The notes under the pieces: model-generated | Databases searched by the model: none | The model's input: only the letters and a program-made list of their open reading frames with translations | What the model was told of the DNA's origin: nothing | Assembly (NCBI GenBank): GCA_036008545.1 | Contig: DASYNM010000622.1 | Span: 1 to 5,046, forward strand | Origin: Palsa-1400 sp036008545 | GTDB lineage: Bacteria; Verrucomicrobiota; Verrucomicrobiia; Limisphaerales; Palsa-1400 | Length of the DNA: 5,046 nt | Direction: 5' to 3' | Shown here: positions 1 through 4,482 of the stretch, in pieces | Layout: each line of letters starts with the position of its first letter | How positions within the stretch are numbered: the stretch's first letter is position 1 | Translations under genes and position numbers: made by a program

Positions 1-404
1 GCCGCATGAAAATGCTCGTTAGCCAGCCGCTCCGGCGAAATGAGCAGGATATCGACTTCATTTCGCCCCAGAGCCGTCTCGACCGCTTGCCACTTATCCT
101 GATTCTCCGAGTTGATCGTGAGGGCACGAACCCTCATGCGAGTGGCCGCGGCGATTTGATTTCGCATCAACGCCAACAGCGGTGAGATCAGGATGGCTGG
201 CCCCATCCCTTGCTCGCGCAGCAGCTTCGTGGCAACGAAATAGACAAAACTCTTTCCCCAGCCGGTTTTCTGTACCACGAGCAGCCGCCCGCGACCATCC
301 ACCACGTGGCGAATCGCCTCCTCCTGACCGTCGCGAAAAGTGGCGCTCGGCTGCTGCGTGCCAAGACGCAACAATTCGAGAGCGCGTGCCGGGTCATATC
401 TCAT
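1..404 (-). CDS. RecQ-like superfamily II ATP-dependent DNA helicase, N-terminal part (cut by left window edge)
   Basis: This is the first 134 residues of a helicase whose C-terminus lies beyond base 1. It is an ATP-driven DNA-unwinding enzyme of RecQ type, expected in the cytoplasm. Motifs appear in RecQ order: a Q-motif-like FRDGQEEAI (residues 23-31), a Walker A/motif I TGWGKS (47-52), a motif Ia region LISPLLALMRNQI (72-84), and SPERL (123-127), which corresponds to the RecQ 'APERL' segment. The DEAH box, which should precede or lie near this region in other helicases, is not separately visible, and the remaining motifs are off-window. Motif I reads QKTGWGKSFVYF where classical RecQ has a PTGGGKSLCYQ-like sequence, so this may be a distinct RecQ-like subfamily rather than orthodox RecQ. 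The start is the first ATG after an in-frame TAA at 422-420; the Shine-Dalgarno match is weak. It lies 120 bases downstream of the SGNH gene on the same strand. I am confident of the superfamily and moderately confident of the RecQ-like label. Confidence 0.85.
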   Translation of the reverse strand, partial: MRYDPARALELLRLGTQQPSATFRDGQEEAIRHVVDGRGRLLVVQKTGWGKSFVYFVATKLLREQGMGPAILISPLLALMRNQIAAATRMRVRALTINSENQDKWQAVETALGRNEVDILLISPERLANEHFHA

Positions 405-524
405 TTGCTCATTGCAGCGTTATGCGTTTCAACTTGCAAACGTTTTCGTGCGTCCACTTTGCGCTGTGGAGTTAGGGCCGAGAACGATGCGGGCGAGAGG
501 GAGCCGGCGTGAAGCTTCAATATT
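405..524. other. Short spacer between the SGNH and helicase genes
   Basis: This 120-base spacer is large enough to hold a helicase promoter, but I could not place one with confidence. It contains a 10-base palindrome TGAAGCTTCA (510-519) just after the SGNH stop and an inverted repeat TCCAC/GTGGA (453-457 and 466-470, 8-base loop). Neither is followed by a T-tract on the minus strand, so no intrinsic terminator is seen. Confidence 0.45.
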
Positions 525-1754
525 TTATGGAAAAGCGCTGGCCTGGCGCGGGCTGGCTTTCCCCATCAGCGGCGCCGTATTTATTTTGGCCTCTCCTTTT
601 ACCACCTTGTCAATGCCCGTTCTTTGGTCCGCTTCCAGGAGTTGCAAGGGCGCTTGGTTATTAAATTTTCGTTCCACGATCTCGTCGATTACCAAGTCGG
701 GCCTTTCCCGCTCGAGCATGGCCCGGTCCCATTCCCGGTGGCCCAGGTAGATCGCTTGGTTGAAATGGTAGCCAACGAAAGGTATCCAGGCGTCAGCAAA
801 GGAGTCGCGGAAGAGGATGACCTTGCCCCGCGTGGCTGGGTTTTGGGTGACGATGATGGCGGACTGACGGTCCTGGATGTGGTGTTGCATGGATTGCAAG
901 GGCTTCAAGGGTTCTTGCGGGCGGAAATCTACACCTTCGGTTTCCGGCATGTCGTCCTCTTGTCCGATGCAAATGGCAAGATCCCCGCCCCGTCGCACCA
1001 TGGGTTTGCGGATGAAGCAATCTAGGTCCAGTGGTTTGAGATCGGGGATTTGCGCTTGCAGCGCGTTGATCAATCTCTGATAGGCCACGAATGCTCCAAA
1101 ATTGTTCCAGTGGGTGTCGGTCTTGTAATAGGTTGACCCATGGGATTTGGCGGCAATCAAGTCTGGCCGCAAATCCAGAACTGGCACCGTCGAGTGCTGG
1201 CGCATGTAGGCCAGGAATTCGTCCAGTTTTCCAGGCTGGCTGTTCTTGACCACCCATTTAGGGAGGAATTCCGGGTAGATGGTTTCTTTGTTCGGCGCGA
1301 CGACGAAGATATATTTTCCGCCCCGTTGCGCCAGCCAATCGCGGCGCGCCTCTAACAATTTCTGCCAGCTTTGCAAATCCTTCTGAGTGAATTGCGCCTG
1401 TCCTGTGTAATTTTCTACCATCCCTTCCTTGGCCCAGTAAAGCCAGCCCTGTTCTCCTTGAAGAGTTGTGGTGACAGGCGACTCCTTGAAGATGCTCCAT
1501 TTCCAGTGTGTGTTCCAATAAACCAACCGGTTGCGGAACCCGAAGTGGTCTTCGTAGAAATCACCAAATGCCGCCAAAAACGGGCCTGGAGCCGTGATGT
1601 TTCTCGGGAACTCCGCCGATTTGCGGTTTTCGTTAGGTGTGGGTCGGTGGTCCAGCCCCCACAGCCAATCCGAAGTCGGGAGCCAGATTACGCAGAGGAA
1701 ACTCATGATGAGGACTGCGTTGGCGACTCGGCTGATTTTGTTCGTTGCCGACAT
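525..1754 (-). CDS. AlgJ/AlgX-like SGNH-hydrolase-fold O-acetyltransferase, membrane-anchored
   Basis: This 409-residue protein is the likely extracytoplasmic acyl-transfer partner of the upstream MBOAT protein. A hydrophobic segment at about residues 10-27 looks like an uncleaved signal anchor, placing the catalytic domain outside the inner membrane. Family hallmarks follow in order: DHFGFRNRL (69-77), GWLYW (103-107), PNKETIYPEFLP (154-165), the DTHWN block with D213 and H215, and FRDSF with S318. In AlgJ/AlgX an Asp-x-His pair and a later Ser form the catalytic triad, so D213, H215 and S318 are the predicted equivalents. DLVIDEIVER (353-362) resembles the usual end of the domain, and about 45 further residues form a polar tail. 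All catalytic residues are present, so it should be active. The ATG lies 3 bases after the MBOAT stop (TAA GTT ATG) without a clear Shine-Dalgarno sequence, which suggests translational coupling. The acceptor glycan is unknown. The family is confident; acetyl as the transferred group is inferred from relatives. Confidence 0.93.
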   Translation of the reverse strand: MSATNKISRVANAVLIMSFLCVIWLPTSDWLWGLDHRPTPNENRKSAEFPRNITAPGPFLAAFGDFYEDHFGFRNRLVYWNTHWKWSIFKESPVTTTLQGEQGWLYWAKEGMVENYTGQAQFTQKDLQSWQKLLEARRDWLAQRGGKYIFVVAPNKETIYPEFLPKWVVKNSQPGKLDEFLAYMRQHSTVPVLDLRPDLIAAKSHGSTYYKTDTHWNNFGAFVAYQRLINALQAQIPDLKPLDLDCFIRKPMVRRGGDLAICIGQEDDMPETEGVDFRPQEPLKPLQSMQHHIQDRQSAIIVTQNPATRGKVILFRDSFADAWIPFVGYHFNQAIYLGHREWDRAMLERERPDLVIDEIVERKFNNQAPLQLLEADQRTGIDKVVKGEAKINTAPLMGKASPRQASAFP

Positions 1755-1757
1755 AAC

Positions 1758-3215
1758 TTAAAACCGAAAATAAATGAACGGGTTGTAGGTGCCGCCGGCC
1801 AGCCAGGCGGCTGAAATGATCAGCATCGCCAAAATCAAAGCCAATTGGGCACCGGAGCCGACCCCTTGGACGGCAGAACCCCAAGCGCGCGGCAGCTTTT
1901 CCAGCTTAACTGCGGCCCATGATTTCACCCAAGGCCAGACCGGCGTAGCCAAAATCAGGCCGGCGATGATCGCGAAGGCGGCTTGGTGATTGATGCGGCC
2001 GACCAATGGTGCGGGGGCCACGCCGCCCAAGCGAATGCCGGCCATGTTGCATAGATAGCCGACGGCCACCCATAAACTTGGGGCGCGAAACAAAACCCAG
2101 CCCACTAAAACAACAACCAAGGCGTAACAGTGCCGTAACGGCCTTGGAATACGATCGAGGTTGCGGCCCGCCTGGCCGTGTTCCATCACGATGAAAGCTC
2201 CGTGATAGAGGCCCCACAACACGAAGGTCCAACTGGCCCCGTGCCAGAGGCCGCACAGCAAGAAGACGATGACGAGATTAAATTTATTGCGTTTCTCCGA
2301 GCAGCGGTTTCCCCCTAGCGGTATGTAAAGGTAATCGCGGAACCAGCTCGAAAGGGAAATGTGCCAGCGACGCCAAAAGTCGCGGATGGATTGCGCCACG
2401 TAAGGGTGGTTGAAATTTTCCATGAACTCGAACCCAAACATCGCTCCCAAACCTATGGCCATGTCGGAGTAGCCGGAGAAGTCAAAGTAGATTTGCAGCA
2501 TGTAGCAAATGGCTCCCACCCAGGCCGTGGCCATAGTCATGTCGCGCCAATCGGCTGACAAGCCGAAGATGGCATCCGCCGGCACCGCCACGGCGTTGGC
2601 AATGATCACTTTTTTGGCCAGCCCTTCGGCGAACCGCCTGATCCCGTAGGCGAAACGTTCGCTGGTTTGCCGACGACTGGCAATCTGCGGGGCGATGGCG
2701 TTCCAGCGCAGGATCGGCCCGGCGATGAGTTGAGGGAAGAAGAAGATGTAGAGGGCAACGTCGGCCGGGTTCTTAGCGGCAACCCATTTTCGCCGGTAGA
2801 TATCCATCACGTAAGAAATGGCGTGGAAGGTGAAGAACGAGATGCCGATCGGCAGGCGGACGTCCTGAACCACTACCGGCTTAACCCCAACGATCCCAAG
2901 TATGGCATTCAGGTTGTGGACGGCAAAATTGGTGTATTTGAAGACTCCCAAGAGTCCCAGGTTGAATACGAGCGCCACTCCCACAGCCCAGCGCCGACGC
3001 CGTTGGTCGGTTTCCATTTCCACCCAACGTCCCAAGAAGTAGTTGATCACGGTGGATGCCAGCATCAGTCCGACAAAACCGACTTCGCCCCAAGCGTAAA
3101 ACAGGATGCTGAAGGTCAGCAGCCAGAAGTTGCGCAGCCGCAAGCCGGGCAATAGGCAACCGGCCAAGACTATGGGCAGGAAGAGGAAGAGGAAGATAGG
3201 CGAGCTAAAGACCAT
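1758..3215 (-). CDS. MBOAT family O-acyltransferase, AlgI/DltB type
   Basis: This 485-residue polytopic inner-membrane protein has the usual length for AlgI-type acyltransferases. These proteins take an acyl group from a cytoplasmic donor and pass it across the membrane to an extracytoplasmic SGNH partner. The N-terminus MVFSSPIFLFLFLP and the C-terminal NPFIYFRF are typical of the family. Internal hallmarks are LPIGISFFTFH (121-131), FFPQLIAGPILRW (159-171), YFDFSGYSDMAIGLG (243-257), RRWHISLSSWFRDYLYIPLGG (from 282) and GLWHGASWTFVLWGLYHG (322-339). H325 corresponds to the invariant membrane-embedded histidine shown to be essential in AlgI and DltB. About ten or more hydrophobic segments are spread along the chain. 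It is the first gene of a two-gene unit with the SGNH protein that starts 3 bases downstream. Upstream lies a gap of about 420 bases that should hold its promoter; no good Shine-Dalgarno sequence precedes the ATG. The substrate cannot be read from the sequence, since no polysaccharide biosynthesis gene is in view. Confidence 0.96.
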   Translation of the reverse strand: MVFSSPIFLFLFLPIVLAGCLLPGLRLRNFWLLTFSILFYAWGEVGFVGLMLASTVINYFLGRWVEMETDQRRRRWAVGVALVFNLGLLGVFKYTNFAVHNLNAILGIVGVKPVVVQDVRLPIGISFFTFHAISYVMDIYRRKWVAAKNPADVALYIFFFPQLIAGPILRWNAIAPQIASRRQTSERFAYGIRRFAEGLAKKVIIANAVAVPADAIFGLSADWRDMTMATAWVGAICYMLQIYFDFSGYSDMAIGLGAMFGFEFMENFNHPYVAQSIRDFWRRWHISLSSWFRDYLYIPLGGNRCSEKRNKFNLVIVFLLCGLWHGASWTFVLWGLYHGAFIVMEHGQAGRNLDRIPRPLRHCYALVVVLVGWVLFRAPSLWVAVGYLCNMAGIRLGGVAPAPLVGRINHQAAFAIIAGLILATPVWPWVKSWAAVKLEKLPRAWGSAVQGVGSGAQLALILAMLIISAAWLAGGTYNPFIYFRF

Positions 3216-3233
3216 AACGGGTGCGCTATTAAT

Positions 3234-3262
3234 CGAGACGAATTCGTGAGCGTGCCGTCTCG
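3234..3262. repeat. Inverted repeat upstream of the MBOAT gene
   Basis: CGAGACG (3234-3240) and CGTCTCG (3256-3262) form perfect 7-base arms around a 15-base spacer. A 10-base palindrome, ACGAATTCGT (3238-3247), overlaps the left arm, so the two foldings compete. The element sits about 20-47 bases before the MBOAT ATG, where an operator or 5' leader structure could lie. That role is inference; a 7-base inverted repeat can occur by chance in a few hundred bases. Confidence 0.35.
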
Positions 3263-3267
3263 TTGCG

Positions 3268-3288
3268 ATGAAGGCTTTGCTTCTTCAT
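3268..3288. repeat. Short inverted repeat in the MBOAT upstream region
   Basis: ATGAAG (3268-3273) and CTTCAT (3283-3288) are perfect 6-base arms with a 9-base loop, directly upstream of the 3234-3262 dyad. No T-tract follows on either strand, so it is not an intrinsic terminator. Function is unknown. Confidence 0.25.
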
Positions 3289-3309
3289 GATATGCAACCC
3301 TCTTTCTGC

Positions 3310-3324
3310 ATGGGATCGTCCCAT
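3310..3324. repeat. Compact 6-3-6 inverted repeat (ATGGGA-TCG-TCCCAT)
   Basis: Bases 3310-3315 and 3319-3324 are perfect complements around a three-base centre. It could be a small hairpin or a dimeric-protein binding site about 95-110 bases before the MBOAT ATG. There is no T-run after it on the minus strand. The role is unassigned. Confidence 0.3.
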
Positions 3325-3519
3325 TTCTGGGCAGTACGCATCTGTTCCCGCTCCCTCTGAGGAGCAGTTGCTCGAAGACGTGTCGTGGCATGTGGCCACC
3401 TCTGTTTATTATCGGCAACTGAGCGGCAGGCTTAAGAGGCTGTTGGAAAACCTATGGCGGTCATGGCACATGCGATTTTCTGCAAGTCATCAGGATAGTG
3501 GTAAGATGTCCGGCGATGA

Positions 3520-3558
3520 GGGCAACTGAAGCCCAAACTGAGACCGGCTCGGTTGCCC
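3520..3558 (-). repeat. Two-tier inverted repeat (hairpin) downstream of the pseudopilin gene
   Basis: On the minus strand, GGGCAAC pairs perfectly with GTTGCCC (outer arms 3552-3558 and 3520-3526). Inside it GAGCC can pair with GGCTT (one G-T wobble), leaving a small C/CA internal loop and a terminal loop of about 12 bases. This is the strongest foldable structure seen in the gap. It begins about 79 bases after the pseudopilin stop. Neither strand has a T-tract after it, so it is not a classical intrinsic terminator. It could stabilise the transcript 3' end, assist factor-dependent termination, or be part of an unannotated small RNA. Confidence 0.4.
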
Positions 3559-3605
3559 GCCGCCATTGCCTCGTTCCTAACAATGTCTGACAACAATGAA
3601 TATCA

Positions 3606-3620
3606 TGCGCGCCGCACGCA
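3606..3620 (-). terminator. Weak candidate 3'-end hairpin after the pseudopilin gene
   Basis: Seventeen bases past the pseudopilin stop, the minus strand reads TGCGTG-CGG-CGCGCA. It can form a six-pair GC-rich stem (one G-T wobble) with a three-base loop. The following bases (TGATATTCATTGTTG) are only moderately T-rich and lack a proper U-tract, so intrinsic termination is doubtful. Confidence 0.22.
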
Positions 3621-3636
3621 CTTGATTGCTTCTAAT

Positions 3637-4470
3637 TCAAAGTGTCTTCGGCGCAGGACCAGGCACCCAAGTAAGATTCCAATAATAAGTCCAAAGGTCT
3701 TGCAGGCGAATCGTCTCGTCGTGGCCGTCGTAGAAGCTGGAGACAATCAAGCCGGGCAACGTGGTCGCGCCAAACGCCAGCTTCTTGGGCGCGGCACCCG
3801 CGGACCTGCTTCCATGCCGCGCGATGCAAACTCGAGTCAGCCCGGAGGAGCCGATTCCGGGATTATCAATCGGGTCATAGAGGCTGGTGGCCGGGGTATC
3901 TGTGACGTCGGGATATAAGTTGATCCAGGCGCAGTCCATAAAGACTGGCGTCACGGCCGGCCGGCCGATCTCTGACTCCTGGTTAAAATTGCGCGGGTCC
4001 TCGCCGTAAAGTTGGCCGCTTTCCAGCCATTTGTTGTAGCCGTAGCTGGAAGCGTAAATCGGCGTGGAAAGCGTCCAGTGCCAGGCGCGGTCGCTCATGC
4101 CAGGAGGATTGACGGTACCGGGAGGATTGATTCCCATGTCAGGCGCGCTAGGGCAAATGATCACGTTGGTCGATTTGCCATAGTAACTCAGCATGGTCCC
4201 CATCCAATCGCCCTGGCTGAAATCGGGATTGTTGGTGATCGGCCCGATGAACGTGCCAGTGTCGTCGTAATACATCCTGCTGGCCAGTTGCAGTTGTCTC
4301 AGATTGTTGATGCACTGAGTCTGCTGGGCGTGCAGCTTCGCGCTGGCCAGAGCCGGCAGCAGCATGGCCGCAAGGATGGCGATGACCGCGATGACCACCA
4401 GCAATTCTATCAGGGTGAATGCGGCTTTTGGCCCCGCACTCACCCTCGATTTACGCGAACATATCCTCAC
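3637..4470 (-). CDS. Type II secretion pseudopilin-like protein (prepilin N-terminal methylation domain, Verrucomicrobia style)
   Basis: This 277-residue protein (GTG start) has a class III prepilin signal: a basic leader, MRICSRKSRVSAGPKAA, then FTLIELLVV. Prepilin peptidase should cut between A17 and F18; E22 is the conserved +5 glutamate. The hydrophobic helix runs to about residue 43 (ALASAK). The remainder, about 230 residues, is the periplasmic or surface domain. It contains a CPSAPD segment near 106-111 and ends with SFYDGHDETIRLQDLWTYYW. The FYDGH...LW.YYW ending resembles the H-X9-DG-type C-termini of pilin-like proteins in Verrucomicrobia and Planctomycetes. However, the upstream His (H219) is 28 residues from the DG, so the spacing is not the named one. 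Alanine replaces the usual Gly at -1, a common variant in this phylum. GTG at 4470 is chosen because GAGG lies 8 bases before it. A TTG at 4491 would add 7 residues and overlap the upstream gene by 11 bases, but has no ribosome site. Its ligand or machine is unknown. Confidence 0.9.
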   Translation of the reverse strand: MRICSRKSRVSAGPKAAFTLIELLVVIAVIAILAAMLLPALASAKLHAQQTQCINNLRQLQLASRMYYDDTGTFIGPITNNPDFSQGDWMGTMLSYYGKSTNVIICPSAPDMGINPPGTVNPPGMSDRAWHWTLSTPIYASSYGYNKWLESGQLYGEDPRNFNQESEIGRPAVTPVFMDCAWINLYPDVTDTPATSLYDPIDNPGIGSSGLTRVCIARHGSRSAGAAPKKLAFGATTLPGLIVSSFYDGHDETIRLQDLWTYYWNLTWVPGPAPKTL

Positions 4471-4478
4471 GGAAACTA

Positions 4479-4482
4479 CCTC
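4479..4482 (-). promoter_or_regulatory. Shine-Dalgarno GAGG deciding the pseudopilin GTG start
   Basis: The minus strand reads CAG-TGA-GG with GAGG at 4482-4479, an 8-base spacer (TAGTTTCC), then GTG at 4470-4468. The site overlaps the last two bases of the TGA stop of the upstream beta-repeat gene. This favours the GTG over the TTG at 4491 and suggests termination-reinitiation coupling between the two genes. Confidence 0.55.

Larger units (their letters stand above)
3216..3636. other. Intergenic region of about 420 bases between the pseudopilin and MBOAT genes
   Basis: No convincing gene is seen here. The stretch must contain the 3' end of the pseudopilin transcript and probably the promoter of the MBOAT/SGNH unit. 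I could not place a confident -35/-10 pair; an AT-rich patch (ATTAATAG on the minus strand, about 3226-3233) lies close to the MBOAT ATG. Several inverted repeats are present and are listed separately. One plus-strand ORF of 80 codons (3287-3529, ATG start) is the only open frame of note. It has no recognised homology and only a distant AAGG as a possible ribosome site, so it is not annotated as a gene. No tRNA, riboswitch signature or insertion-sequence end was recognised. Confidence 0.6.

Noticed and set aside
340..1025. Plus-strand ORFs at 340-750 and 624-1025
   Set aside because: They are antisense to the helicase spacer and the SGNH gene, whose minus-strand frame has clear family motifs and catalytic residues. 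Their translations show no recognisable domain.
793..1518. Minus-strand ORFs at 793-1257 and 1258-1518
   Set aside because: Same strand but other frame within the SGNH gene; composition is Arg/Pro/His-rich, as expected for out-of-frame GC-rich DNA.
1371..1884. ORFs at 1371-1814 (+) and 1633-1884 (-)
   Set aside because: Shadows of the SGNH 5' region and the MBOAT 3' end; no motif, and the real frames are unambiguous there.
1906..2256. Minus-strand ORF inside the MBOAT gene
   Set aside because: Out-of-frame reading of a strongly conserved membrane acyltransferase; Arg/Gly-rich with no hydrophobic segments.
2667..3159. ORFs at 2667-3155 (+) and 2881-3159 (-)
   Set aside because: Overlap the MBOAT N-terminal half in other frames. 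The plus-strand one is acidic/His-rich, as expected from the antisense of hydrophobic codons.
3170..3418. Minus-strand 82-codon ORF running from the gap into the MBOAT gene
   Set aside because: Ends in a Ser run that is an out-of-frame reading of the MBOAT N-terminal hydrophobic codons; no homology recognised and no good ribosome site.
3954..3967. Perfect 14-base palindrome CGGCCGGCCGGCCG
   Set aside because: It lies within pseudopilin codons for Gly-Arg-Pro-Ala in GC-rich DNA; codon choice and chance explain it, and nothing links it to regulation.
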